NCBI GenBank assembly: GCA_027493445.1
Contig: JAOSKU010000001.1
Span: forward strand, 3,797,845-3,861,844
Length of the DNA: 64,000 nt
Reading direction: 5' to 3'
Source: Thermoleophilia bacterium
GTDB taxonomy: Bacteria; Actinomycetota; Thermoleophilia; RBG-16-64-13
The stretch's first letter is position 1, and each line of letters opens with the position of its first letter. Position numbers and translations under genes: made by a program. A model generated the notes under the pieces. It was not told where the DNA came from, searched no databases, and saw only the letters and a list, made by a program, of their open reading frames with translations. Below, piece by piece: positions 9,290-18,144 of the stretch.

Positions 9290-9575
9290 GGTTGCTCGAG
9301 CATACGTGGTGAACTTCGGAGCACGGTTCGGACAACGCGTAGTAGAGAGCCTCTCCTACTTGGCGTTGTTGGAGGGGAGGATCCGGGCGGGGAAGCCGTA
9401 CGTACGTACGTAGGAGTGCCTTCGCCGTGCCCTTGAAATCCACCTGTCCGTCTTCGTCGATCTGCTCCTTGTAGGCGGGGACGCAGGCGTCGAGGATCGG
9501 GTCGAGCCGCTCGCGGTCCGCGTCATCGAGGTACGACGTCACGAGCTCGTCGAGCTGTGAGGCTGCGTGTGAGCC
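9290..9575 (-). pseudogene. C-terminal remnant of type I restriction subunit HsdR
   Basis: The reverse strand encodes QLDELVTSYLDDADRERLDP, then DACVPAYKEQIDEDGQVDFKG, a hallmark of the HsdR C-terminal helical region. The frame is then broken by a 4-bp TACG slippage (CGTACGTACGTACGG). In the shifted frame the homology continues as YGFPARILPSNNAK, then a TAG where Trp is expected, then ERLSTT. Nothing of the motor or nuclease domains remains. The piece directly abuts the upstream side of the FTR1 gene. Confidence 0.65.
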
Positions 9576-9817
9576 GTTTCCGGTTCACGCTTCACAGCCC
9601 GGGACGGCAACCTGCGAAGGTACATGCCCTGGACAGGCCTCTGAGTTCGATATGTAGCCCCGCGCTTCTCACAGTCTCGCGCGACTTTGCAGACCCGGTA
9701 TCGGAAGTGTCAGTTCTGGCAGCCCGGGGCCAATAATCACCCCAGAGGATCGGTGGTCACCATCGCAGAGCCACCGTCGGCGGCCTGACGGCGAGCCGAT
9801 GAGCGCCGACGTTGGGC

Positions 9818-10068
9818 CTACTCCGGCAGCCGCACGAAGGCTGCGAGGACGGGGGTATCGCCGACCAGCCGCGTCACGTGGCCCCTGGGTGCCAATCCCC
9901 CGACCATCCCACGGAGACGGTGGCGAAGCGCACCTCGGTCGTGGCGAAGGGGGCCGAAAGGTCGAACGGAAGGGCTGCTGGGGCGAACTGGACTGGGCTC
10001 GAATCGAGCCGTATCTGCTCCACACGGGACCGGCCGGCTTCGTCGGCGTAGATCCTCGTGTATTCCAT
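9818..10068 (-). pseudogene. cupin-domain gene with internal deletion
   Basis: The frame opens with MEYTRIYADEAG and runs to VGWSGDWHPG, the first half of a small cupin. It then jumps, with a frame change, to RGHVTRLVGDTPVLAAFVRLPE and a stop, the usual cupin C-terminus. The ~35 central residues that would carry most metal-binding histidines are missing, so the product cannot be functional. Confidence 0.5.
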
Positions 10069-10414
10069 GGCGCACTCCTCGGCCTGGGAGATAGCGTAGT
10101 GGCTTACGGAGTCGTCATACCATGACGGTGTGAGGTCGACACTTGACGTCGGGCGCGGCGTGCCGTTGAAACGTGCCTCGACTCCCGGGATTGACCATTG
10201 AGGCGGGATGCGAGAATCCGCGAATGTTGGTGGCTTGACGTGAAGGGAGCACTACTCCTACCATAGTTGAGTTGCCACAATGCTTTTGACCTGGAAGGGG
10301 GGAAGGGGTGCCTTGTCAACTACACTCGGTGTAGCTCCCTTGGCCGGTTGTTGCATCTTAGAGAGTCTCTACTTAGCAGGTTGGCCTGCACCGTATCTTT
10401 TGGGGCCACACAAA
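10069..10414. other. intergenic stretch without a supported gene
   Basis: Lower GC than its surroundings around 10260-10420. I see no domain-bearing frame, no RNA gene, and only the terminator of fhs at the right edge. Confidence 0.5.
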
Positions 10415-10449
10415 ACCATAGCGCGAGACCTACCGTCTCGCGCTATGGT
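10415..10449 (-). terminator. rho-independent terminator of fhs
   Basis: A perfect 15-bp stem (ACCATAGCGCGAGAC and its complement) with a 5-base loop, followed on the minus strand by GTTTTGTG. It lies 30 bp after the fhs stop codon. Confidence 0.85.
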
Positions 10450-10479
10450 CTGGTCAGGCTAGATCAGGAGATTCCGAAC

Positions 10480-12405
10480 CTAGAACAGACCGACTACTCT
10501 CCCGGTTTCCGGATCCAGATCGACGTCGTAGAACACGGGACGAGCCGGCAACCCGGGCATGGTGCGCATCTCTCCCAAGAGAGGGTAAAGGAACCCGGCA
10601 CCCACCGAGGCGCGAATGTCTCGGATGGGAACAACATAGCCCTTTGGTACGCCTTTTAAGCTCGGGTCGTGACTCAGGCTCAGGTGGGTCTTCGCCATGC
10701 ACACCGGCAGTTTGTCGAAGCCTAAGCGGGTGTACAGCTCGATCTTCGCCTCTGCTTCGGGCAGGTACTCCACTCCGTCTGCCCCATAGATCTCCTTGCA
10801 GATGGTGTCGATCTTCTCTTTGATCGAGAGATTCAGTGGGTAGAGGAATTCGAAACTGCTGGCCTTCTCGGCTGCCTTGATGACCGCCTCTGCCAGAGCG
10901 ACTGCACCTGCACCACCATCCATCCAGTGGGTAGTGGCCACAGAATCTTCCGCACCTGCTGAAAGGGCGGCTTCTCGCACCAGCTCGACCTCTGCCTCAG
11001 TATCGGTAGCGAAGGAGTTCACCGCGACCACCACGGGGACGCCAAAGCGGAGTGCACTCTTGATGTGGTGTTGCAGGTTGCCCAACCCGGCGCGCAGCAG
11101 ATCCAAGTTCTCATCCGTGTAGGCTGCGTCCAACGGCTTGCCAGCAACTACCTTGGGTCCGCCGCCGTGCATCTTCAGGGCGCGTACGGTAGCGACCAGC
11201 ACCACAACGTTCGGGATCAATCCTGAGGCGCGGCACTTGATATCGAAGAATTTCTCCATTCCGATGTCCGCGCCGAAGCCGGATTCTGTCACAACGTAAT
11301 CCGCCAGCTTGAGAGCAATGCGGTCTGCAATGATTGAGCTGTTGCCATGGGCGATGTTGGCAAACGGACCAGCGTGGCAAAAGACCGGCGTGCCTTCAAG
11401 GCTCTGCATCAAGTTCGGCTTGATGGCGTCCTTCATCAACACGGTCATAGCACCAGCCACGCCGAGATCCTCGGCGGTGACTGCGTCGCCTGCCATATTC
11501 GTACCGATCACCATCCGGCTAAAGCGCTCGCGCATGTCAGCTACATCCGTGGTTAGCGCGAGGATCGCCATGATCTCCGAGGCAACAGTTATGTCATAAC
11601 CGGTCTCGCGAGTCATCCCTTTCTCTTCTGGCCCCTGGCCAATCGTGATGGAGCGTAGAAAGCGATCATTTGTATCTACCACACGATGGAGGGTGATCCC
11701 CTTGGGATCGATGTCCAGCCTGGCAAATTTGCTGCGCTCTTCCGCCGTCAGTTCGTCCGGGTCCGTTTTGTCGATACCTAGTCTCTTCAGCCGCCGGAGC
11801 ATAGAAGGTGAGAACCTACGTTTCCCTTCCTTGTTTGGCGGACACAGTGCATTGAAGAGCTGCTCATCCGTTTGAGCGGACTCATGGAAGATGCGTGCGT
11901 CTATGGCGGCTGCCAGCAGGTTGTTTGCAGCGGTGATGGCGTGGATGTCGCCGGTTAGGTGCAGGTTGAAATCTTCCATCGGCACCACCTGGCTGTAACC
12001 ACCTCCCGCGGCGCCTCCTTTGATGCCGAAGGTCGGTCCCTGGCTTGGCTGCCGGATGCACGTGAAGACACGCTTTCCGAGGTGCGCACCCAGCGCTTGG
12101 CTCAATCCCATCATCGTCGTGCTCTTTCCCTCGCCTAGGGGCGTGGGGGTGATCGCCGTCACATCCACGTACATGCCATCCGATACATCTCTAAGGCGGT
12201 CGAGCACCTCTAGCTTCACCTTGGCCTTGTAAGGACCATAGAACTCAATCTCGTCTGGCAGAAGTCCCAACTCTTCTGCAATCTGGGCTATTGGCTTGAG
12301 TTCTGCTTCCTGGGCAATTTCGATGTCGGATGGGACTGGGGTGCGCAGGTTCAGCTTGGTCGGCGTGAACTTGCGGACGCCACCGGACTCTTTCATCGTG
12401 CTCAT
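10480..12405 (-). CDS. fhs: formate-tetrahydrofolate ligase
   Basis: This enzyme joins formate to tetrahydrofolate using ATP, giving 10-formyl-THF for the Wood-Ljungdahl methyl branch or for C1 biosynthesis. The phosphate loop [10 protein letters not shown] lies at residues 88-97, followed by [18 protein letters not shown] and the [13 protein letters not shown] helix of the family. At 641 residues it is longer than the ~560 usual in bacteria, through an internal insertion (roughly residues 175-275), and so resembles the long form seen in eukaryotic C1-THF synthases. The ATG at 12405 has GAAGGGAGAG upstream. It stands alone, so nothing here shows whether it works in acetogenesis. Confidence 0.92.
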   Translation of the reverse strand: MSTMKESGGVRKFTPTKLNLRTPVPSDIEIAQEAELKPIAQIAEELGLLPDEIEFYGPYKAKVKLEVLDRLRDVSDGMYVDVTAITPTPLGEGKSTTMMGLSQALGAHLGKRVFTCIRQPSQGPTFGIKGGAAGGGYSQVVPMEDFNLHLTGDIHAITAANNLLAAAIDARIFHESAQTDEQLFNALCPPNKEGKRRFSPSMLRRLKRLGIDKTDPDELTAEERSKFARLDIDPKGITLHRVVDTNDRFLRSITIGQGPEEKGMTRETGYDITVASEIMAILALTTDVADMRERFSRMVIGTNMAGDAVTAEDLGVAGAMTVLMKDAIKPNLMQSLEGTPVFCHAGPFANIAHGNSSIIADRIALKLADYVVTESGFGADIGMEKFFDIKCRASGLIPNVVVLVATVRALKMHGGGPKVVAGKPLDAAYTDENLDLLRAGLGNLQHHIKSALRFGVPVVVAVNSFATDTEAEVELVREAALSAGAEDSVATTHWMDGGAGAVALAEAVIKAAEKASSFEFLYPLNLSIKEKIDTICKEIYGADGVEYLPEAEAKIELYTRLGFDKLPVCMAKTHLSLSHDPSLKGVPKGYVVPIRDIRASVGAGFLYPLLGEMRTMPGLPARPVFYDVDLDPETGRVVGLF

Positions 12406-12522
12406 AGTTCTCTCCCTTCTTCCGCAGTGTGTAGAAGGCTGATTGAACGATTCGATTGTGACAGCTTTCTCAGGTCAGCGGCTAGATCCCCCGGTAGTCA
12501 TCCCACTCAACTGCCTGCCCTG

Positions 12523-12686
12523 GCAGGCTGCTGAAAAACGAAACCTCGGCCGCCGGACCGCACTGGGAGGCGCCATGCGGCGTCCTCCGTCGCGCCCGTA
12601 GCGCTGCTACGAGCGCTCCTTGCGTCCTTGCCTGACGCGTTCCCAGCACACCCCGGCGGCGAAGCGTCATTTCTCAGCAGCCTGCT
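12523..12686 (-). repeat. dispersed hairpin repeat, copy R3 (class B ends)
   Basis: About 164 bp with inverted ends GCAGGCTGCTGA and TCAGCAGCCTGC and the central CGTAGC...GCTACG stem. It is inverted relative to R1 and lies just upstream of fhs. Confidence 0.85.
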
Positions 12687-13236
12687 AGCGGTTCTCACGT
12701 CAAGGGAACTGACAGGCCGAACAGGCGCACCTCGCTGCCACCATGCCGAATTGCGCTCCAGCAACTGGTCATGAGAACGGAGACTATGAAGAGGTCTTGG
12801 CGAGGGCACGAAACCATCAGAACAGTTGTCGCTTCACGAAGTCAAGGCTTCGAAGCAGTCAATACCAGAGCCGGCCATAAGGTGCCGGCCTCCACACGCC
12901 AAGAAAACCTGCAAATAGAGGTTTGCCAGCGTGGATTCGGTTACTTCTAAGCGGGGAGGGGCGGATTCGAACCCCCGGTACGCCTTGCGGGGCGACACAA
13001 GCCTCCTGTCCTTTGGGCGGGCGACCCCGCGGAAGAACACCTCCCGGATTTCTTCGGTCGTCTTGGCTACGCAGGCCGTGTTGCTCCCCGCGAAGATAGG
13101 TCGGAAGGCCGTATTACCACGTCTCGTTCCTTCCCGTTCGTCCTGTGGTGTCACGTTTGTCACGAGAATGTCACCAAAGCCCCCCGAAACCGACGAAACC
13201 CGGCCAGTCTGAGTGGACCGCCGGGCCAAGTGCTAC
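12687..13236. other. intergenic stretch with a tRNA-Ser 3' fragment
   Basis: Apart from the tRNA-like fragment at 12951-12995, I see no supported gene. Open frames on both strands lack domains and start signals. Confidence 0.5.
12951..12995 (-). other. tRNA-Ser 3'-end fragment (possible att relic)
   Basis: On the minus strand the sequence carries the variable arm CCGCAAGGCGTACC, a T-arm GGGGGTTCGAATCC and an acceptor-like CCCCTCCCCGC. It resembles the 3' half of the intact tRNA-Ser at 50813-50901, but no D-arm, anticodon arm or matching 5' acceptor strand follows. 3' tRNA fragments are typical footprints of site-specific integration. Confidence 0.5.
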
Positions 13237-14079
13237 TCAGCCTTTCTCGTGCCCGGCTTCGGCCCAGATCGCCCGGGGATCTTCCCTGGGCTCAAGATCA
13301 CCGTAGTACATTCGGGTGATGGTGAAGTCGAGGGAGAAACCGCTCTCTTCGAGGAACCGGCAGGCCGCCTGGTTCGGTTCCGGCACGCCGAGGCGAACCT
13401 TGTGGCCTCCAAGTCGGTCGATCACCACTCGGAGCAATTCCCGGCCGGCATCGGCATCGCGGGAAACCATCGGCCCAACCCATATTCCGTTGGGCTCGGC
13501 CGTCGCCCGGACCATTCCGTAGCCTTGGATCTCATCCCCGCGGTAGATACCGATCACCTCGCTGTCTCGGGCCAAGGCGGCGAGTACCCGCTCTCGGCCG
13601 ACGCCGTAGGCTTCAGCATCGAGACGCGCGACCTGATCGAGTGAGAGTGCCGGGCTCATATCAGCGGAGGCGGGGTGGACGGGCTGGGCCGGAATGCGCT
13701 TGCTGAAGTGGTGGATCGAGCATATCTCCCTGAATCCAAGCACGCGGTAGATACGGATACCCATCTCGGTAGCGTCCAGCTTGACCTGACTGGCGCCCGC
13801 CCCCAGCAGGAAGTCGAGCGCGGCGCGGGTCAGCTCGGTTCCGATGCCTTGGCCCCGCCAATCCTGACGCACCCCCACGATGCCGATCGCCCCTGTGTCG
13901 CGCATCAGGACGCCAATGGCCTGCCCGAGGTGTCGCCCACCGTCCTGCGCGCAGAAGCAGCCGTTCGGCTGGAGTTCCAGCAGACGGGCGAGGTCGGCTT
14001 CAGTGTAAGGCCAGTGGAAAGAGTCGCAGAGCCTCTTGACCTCGGCGAGGTCGTTCGTCTTCATCAACCGGATGGCCAT
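13237..14079 (-). CDS. tandem GNAT N-acetyltransferase
   Basis: A 280-residue protein with two GNAT units. The first has the acetyl-CoA pyrophosphate motif VRQDWRGQGIGTEL at about residues 70-85 and a YRVLGFRE motif. The second half (from ~residue 135) resembles the degenerate C-terminal GNAT of YitH-like proteins, ending with an ACRFLEESGFSLDF stretch. The acceptor substrate is unknown. GGAGGAGG directly precedes the ATG at 14079; the frame extends to 14130 without a better start. Confidence 0.8.
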   Translation of the reverse strand: MAIRLMKTNDLAEVKRLCDSFHWPYTEADLARLLELQPNGCFCAQDGGRHLGQAIGVLMRDTGAIGIVGVRQDWRGQGIGTELTRAALDFLLGAGASQVKLDATEMGIRIYRVLGFREICSIHHFSKRIPAQPVHPASADMSPALSLDQVARLDAEAYGVGRERVLAALARDSEVIGIYRGDEIQGYGMVRATAEPNGIWVGPMVSRDADAGRELLRVVIDRLGGHKVRLGVPEPNQAACRFLEESGFSLDFTITRMYYGDLEPREDPRAIWAEAGHEKG

Positions 14080-14216
14080 GCTCCTCCTCCCTGGTATGTC
14101 AGTCCCAGCAAAGTCTCCTGCTCGGTCCAAGGGATCTAGCCACCCTCGAGGATGAAGCAGTGGTCACCTCATTTCAAGAGGCGACCACGGAAGCTTGTAC
14201 ACCATTGCTGTGGACG

Positions 14217-14687
14217 TCAACACTCGGTCAGGCGGTTGCGGACAAGCGAGGGATCAACGCTCAAGGCTTCAAGCAGCTGGGCAGCGGGGTCGGGACGCTT
14301 GCGGCTCAGAAGGGCGAGCAAAAAATGGTGTGTCTCGATGCGGCCAGTCTTGGCGGGGCGGGCCTCTTCGATGGTGCCTTTGAGAACCGCCCGCGCTCCC
14401 GAGGTGAGCGGGGGCAGTCGACGGGGGAGGACGGTCCCAGCCGTAGGACCAGGTTGGCCGACTTCGATGCCGACCGTCGACAGGGCAGCCCGGTCGAGGG
14501 CGTCTGCAGCAACGCGCGCGGACTCGAGGTCAATGCCGAGGGCCCGGGCGGCCGGAGAGTCTTGATCGTGTAGGATCCCGAGCAGGAGGTGATCGGTGCC
14601 GAGGCGTCGGTCACCGCGTCGCCGGGCCTCTTCGGCGGCAGACGTGAGCAACATCCTTCTCGCATCCACACTAAGTCTTTTGACCAT
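14217..14687 (-). CDS. stand-alone Clp N-terminal (Clp-R) domain protein
   Basis: A 156-residue protein consisting of two ClpA/ClpC N-terminal repeats: ARRMLLTSAAEEARRRGD, then LGTDHLLLGILHDQDSPAAR, and a second unit with THHFLLALLSR. There is no AAA+ motor. In full-length Clp proteins this domain docks substrates and adaptors; alone it may act as a decoy or adaptor. The start codon overlaps the stop of the upstream HTH gene (TGATG), so the two are translationally coupled. Confidence 0.75.
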   Translation of the reverse strand: MVKRLSVDARRMLLTSAAEEARRRGDRRLGTDHLLLGILHDQDSPAARALGIDLESARVAADALDRAALSTVGIEVGQPGPTAGTVLPRRLPPLTSGARAVLKGTIEEARPAKTGRIETHHFLLALLSRKRPDPAAQLLEALSVDPSLVRNRLTEC

Positions 14688-14899
14688 CACGTACCTTTCC
14701 TTCTGTACTTGGCGTGCACCGACTGGCGGGAGACCCCGAGGGCGTCCCCAATCTCCTCCCACGACCAGCCGCGCTCTCTCGCGAGCCGCACGTACTTCGC
14801 CTCCACTTGCTCAGCCAGCCGATGAAGGGCACCGACCGCCCGCAGACCCACCGCCGGGTCGTCCGATTGCATGCTCTCGCTCAGTTCACTTGATGTCAT
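14687..14899 (-). CDS. small helix-turn-helix regulator
   Basis: A 70-residue protein: an N-terminal acidic helix, then RLARERGWSWEEIGDALGVS-type helix-turn-helix ending VHAKYRRKG. Genes of this type very often precede a Clp-N gene, as here. A consensus sigma-70 promoter overlapped by an inverted repeat lies immediately upstream, so autoregulation is likely. The -10 box ends only seven bases before the ATG, which implies a leaderless transcript. Confidence 0.75.
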   Translation of the reverse strand: MTSSELSESMQSDDPAVGLRAVGALHRLAEQVEAKYVRLARERGWSWEEIGDALGVSRQSVHAKYRRKGT

Positions 14900-14902
14900 G
14901 TC

Positions 14903-14935
14903 TGTCAGTATAAACTGACAGTAGCAGTTTGTCAA
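14903..14935 (-). promoter_or_regulatory. consensus promoter with overlapping operator palindrome
   Basis: On the minus strand TTGACA (14930-14935) and TATACT (14907-14912) are separated by exactly 17 bases. The -10 region overlaps an inverted repeat TGTCAGT-ATAA-ACTGACA (14903-14920), and a further ATACTGAC half-site lies upstream. Transcription should start at or next to the ATG of the HTH gene. Confidence 0.8.
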
Positions 14936-14948
14936 TCTATACTGACGA

Positions 14949-15150
14949 GTGAAGGGAGCATTACCGAGCGTGGTCGCCCTCGCGCACAACGACCTGGTGA
15001 ACTCTGCGGTCCTCCACGAACTTCCTCTCCGTCTCGGAAGCGGCTCACCAGATTGGCAACACAACCAGCTCCGCAACCGTGGGACCGTGGGGGCAACCTG
15101 GTCAACGCCATCCCCCGCCGACCTGCCGCTCGACCAGTTTTCTCTTATCA
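14949..15150 (+). pseudogene. fragment of a CoxM/HcrB-type FAD-binding subunit
   Basis: The plus strand reads VVALAHNDLVNSAVLHE then QLRNRGTVGATWSTPSPADL, matching the FAD-binding domain of molybdenum hydroxylases (carbon monoxide, xanthine or 4-hydroxybenzoyl-CoA dehydrogenase medium subunits), where IGALATHxDL and IRNRGTVGGN are conserved. There is no start and no C-terminal domain. A second fragment of the same family lies at 19996-20200, and the two share nucleotide similarity around the CCGCCGACCTGCCGCTCG segment. Confidence 0.55.
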
Positions 15151-15327
15151 CCAAGAGTAGGGACCAGATTCAGGGATTCTGGATGTTCTGCCAGGTCGGT
15201 GAGGGTCAGCACGATGACCAGGCCTTGGGTCGTCCGTCGGTCGGGGCGCCCGCGCCTTCTGCGACTCGTGAGGCAGGCCACCGTCCCGCGGGCGCTCAGA
15301 CCCGTGTAGGCGGTGGCAGCCGCCGGT

Positions 15328-16286
15328 CTACCGCAACCGGCGCCCGCACGTCGGGCATGTGGTTGGCGGGCCGCTCTCTCCATCCGGGAGGCGGACTCCA
15401 CAGTACTGGCAGTAGCTCGGCGTCAGCGTGTCATCCTGAGCATCGCAGAGGGCTGAGCGTGGACCCTGGCCTGAGCGTCCCCGGGCACTCGGGCGCTACC
15501 AAGGAGTGGTGGGGCCGCCGGCACGGTCACTGTCACCGCGGAGACTACCGGGCGCCGGCCCGTCAGGTACAGCGCCGCCAGGCCGCCGACTCCAGCGAGC
15601 AGCATCACTATGAAAATGAAAAGGAAGAGCGCCCCGTGGGACACGAGGAGACTGCCACCGCCGGTCAGGGTCGCCAGCTGGCCGGGGGTCTGCCAGGTCA
15701 CCCCCTTCTCCGCTCTGTCGTAGCCGAAACTCGTCGCGCTGGGGGGCGGCTTGACGTGAGTCGTCACTTTGAAGGTCAGCGTCTCCCAGAGGGTGAACTC
15801 GTTGTTCACCGGGTTCTCCTGCTCGAACACGACCTCGTCTTCCCGGACGAAGCTCGGTTTCTGGCTCCGGCGCATGATCCAGAAGTCGCCCTCGTTGTAG
15901 GCCCGTCCGATGCGGTCGTACGTCAGCGTGATGGTAGCCTTCTCCATGTCGACGTCGGCGTTGAAGTTCCTGATCTCTCCCACGAGGTTCGGGTCGCGAA
16001 AGCGACGCGAAAGGATCCATGGGTACTTCTCGAACATGAACCCGGACCTGTTGAAGAAGGTGCGGTCATACTCGAGCACGTCCTCGCAGTGGGCGTCGCC
16101 AGTGTCGATGAACGTGTACGTGAAGGTCTCATGCACTTCCATGGGGATGCGCTCAGCCTCGGCAGCCCGCACCGCAGTGGGGAGCAACGCCGCGCCGAGG
16201 AGGAGGAGCGCTACGATGCCGCCGCCGAGCAGCGCCGTTCCGCGGCACACGAACCGGCCGCGCAGTATGCGCCGACCGCTCACCAT
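15328..16286 (-). CDS. membrane protein with C-terminal zinc ribbon (frameshifted)
   Basis: The start at 16286 overlaps the stop of the transglutaminase gene (ATGGTGA). The product has a signal anchor, an extracellular beta-rich region of about 200 residues, a transmembrane helix (ALFLFIFIVMLLAGVGG) and a Pro/Ala linker. In the printed frame it stops at 15423. One base shift near 15440 continues it as DDTLTPSYCQYCGVRLPDG, then CPTCGRRLR and a stop at 15328, a complete two-CxxC zinc ribbon. I therefore annotate the longer gene. Function unknown; pairing with a transglutaminase-like protein suggests an envelope system. Confidence 0.6.
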
Positions 16287-17339
16287 GCCGGCACCATCCC
16301 TTCCGTCCACTGCTCGCGTACGTTGACCAGCATGAACGTGCCCTGGGTCTTCTCGTCCGCGACCTCCTGGTATGCGTAGTCGATCGCCATGTCCAGGGTC
16401 ACGTCTTCGCCGAGCCCCACCGCCGTCGCTTCGACAGGGATGATCCGGCCGCTCTCCGGGTAGCTCGAAGGCGAAGAAGCAATGGCCGGTGCACAGGGCA
16501 AGGTAGGTCTTGATATCCACGGCTTCGCAGAGCGCGCTGAACAAGACCGAGAGATCCACACAGTTGCCGCCGTTGTGCTCGATGGTCTCACGAGGGTACT
16601 GGACCTGCTGGCCGCCTCGGGCCGACCAGAAGGTAGACGGTTCTGTGATGTAGGCGAAGTCACGACCTGTGAGGCCGTCGAAGATCTGTTCGACGGCCTG
16701 CATGGTATCGTCGTCGCTGCCGGTGTACGTTCCTGCCGTGAGCTCCTTCGCCAGCATCTCGGTCGAGTCGTCACGAGGAGTCACGAAGGCAGCCAGAAGG
16801 GGTGCGTAGCCGTTCTGGTCGTAGAAGTTGGCGACGTTTTCATCAGCATACGGCGTCCAGACCCAGTCGCCTCGACCCAAGAACACGAGCTTCTCCGACT
16901 CGTGCTTGGGCTTTTCCAGACCCTCGTATTCGTAGGTGACCGTGATCTCGGCGTCGGTACGTGATGTGAGGGCAGCCATCTTGTCCGGAGCGAAGGTCGG
17001 ACGGCAGTAGTCGCGCACAGACTGACCCGGCATGATCAGCGGGTAGCCGTACGTCATCTCGCCGTCACACATCCCGGGTATCTCGTACGTGACCCGGAAG
17101 TCGAGTACCGGGACGCTGCCCGTGTTGGTCACGATGACCTTGGCCGCCCACCAGTTCTTGTATGCGCCGCTGTAGGCCTTGTATGCGGCCGTCATGATTT
17201 CCGGCCGCACGTACAGCTTGACGTCTACTTGGGGGAGCTGCTCGCCGGCGGCCAAGGTAAACCCAACCCCGACGAGAGAGCCGACGATCAAGGCGGCACA
17301 GGTGACGGCGATCACTTTGCGCCAGGCGGAGCCAGGCAC
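16280..17339 (-). CDS. transglutaminase-like exported protein (frameshifted)
   Basis: A GTG start at 17339 with GAGAGG upstream opens a signal-anchored protein of about 352 residues. The catalytic Cys lies in NGGNCVDLSVLFSALCEA and the His in ALCTGHCFFAFELP, the layout of a bacterial transglutaminase/protease core. After ELP the printed frame is wrong. Removing one base near 16456 gives ESGRIIPVEATAVGLGEDVT and a normal end, MVPAW, at 16280. It overlaps the next gene's start, forming a two-gene operon. Likely a cell-surface peptidase or amidase; the substrate is unknown. Confidence 0.7.
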
Positions 17340-17523
17340 GGGGCCCTCTCAAAATCGCCCGAAGCTCACCTCTACTTCATTCATCATAAATCGAGTGCTC
17401 CGAAGTGCAAGCGAGCAGTTGCGGAGACCCCACTGCTCATCGCTGCGGTCCCACCGTCGCGGATGGGCACACCGCGTATCAGAACCAAGACGCCCGCTCG
17501 GCGATGAGGTGCCCCGTGACGCT

Positions 17524-17551
17524 CGCGAGATTCGAACTCTTGGTACGCTCT
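17524..17551 (-). other. weak tRNA-Ser-like 3' fragment
   Basis: GAGATTCGAACTC followed by TTGGTACGC resembles a T-arm and part of the variable arm of tRNA-Ser, but no acceptor or anticodon stem is preserved. It could be chance similarity. Confidence 0.25.
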
Positions 17552-17702
17552 GCTTTCACGGTCTAAGAAGGCCACGACGGGTGTGAGGACCCGCCCCACC
17601 ATTCGCTTCGACGAGCACGGCCGCAACGGTGGGCAGGTCGCGGAAGGCCGGCACCCATTCAGGAGGTACGCCTTGCACCTTGCCGTCGGAGATGAGTTCT
17701 GC

Positions 17703-17932
17703 TCACCAACGGACTCGGTCCCCAGAGCAACGGAACGTCTCGAGCAGCGCCGCGGTGACGCTCTCCAGGTCCGAGCCTGTGACGAGTGGGCGGTCTCCGG
17801 GCATCGCCACTCTGGTGCTCATGGTGACCACTACCCCGGCGCACTCGTGCCCCGCCACCTTGGGCAGACCTTCGATGATGCCGCCCTGCTGGATGGAGAG
17901 GTCGCTGTGGCAGTAGCCGGTGTAGGCGTATT
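17703..17932 (-). pseudogene. displaced 100-bp alcohol dehydrogenase fragment in a chimeric frame
   Basis: Positions 17833-17932 are identical over 100 bp to 1323-1422, inside the alcohol dehydrogenase at 410-1519, in the same orientation. The copy encodes YAYTGYCHSDLS through AGHECAGVV, with the catalytic-zinc ligands. It continues in frame into unrelated residues (MSTRVAMPGDRPLVTGSD) and stops at 17703. The rest of 17340-18098 shows no supported gene. Confidence 0.75.
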
Positions 17933-18098
17933 CGAAACCGTCCTGGACTCACGGCCCGGCCGCCGGGGCGGGTGAGAGACATCATGCGCCTCGCGCCCGC
18001 CGTCGCTCCAGACGTCCCTTTGCGGAGCCAGGGACCGAACTCTAAGGCCCCACATATTCGCCTTGCCGCACAGGTTGCGCCGTAGTATCGTAAGCCTA

Positions 18099-18117
18099 TA
18101 TGTGACCTAGTCACATA
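18099..18117. promoter_or_regulatory. 19-bp operator palindrome upstream of aquaporin
   Basis: TATGTGAC-CTA-GTCACATA is a perfect palindrome 28 bp before the aquaporin ATG. The TGTGA/TCACA half-sites recall CRP/FNR or ArsR-type operators, but the 5-bp spacing is one short of the CRP consensus. It probably controls the aquaporin. Confidence 0.6.
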
Positions 18118-18144
18118 GTTCCGCCATACGAACCCCGGGGGGTC

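Noticed and set aside
18099-18117. A CRP binding site
   Set aside because: Half-sites match, but the spacer is 5 instead of 6 bases, so I call it only an unassigned operator.
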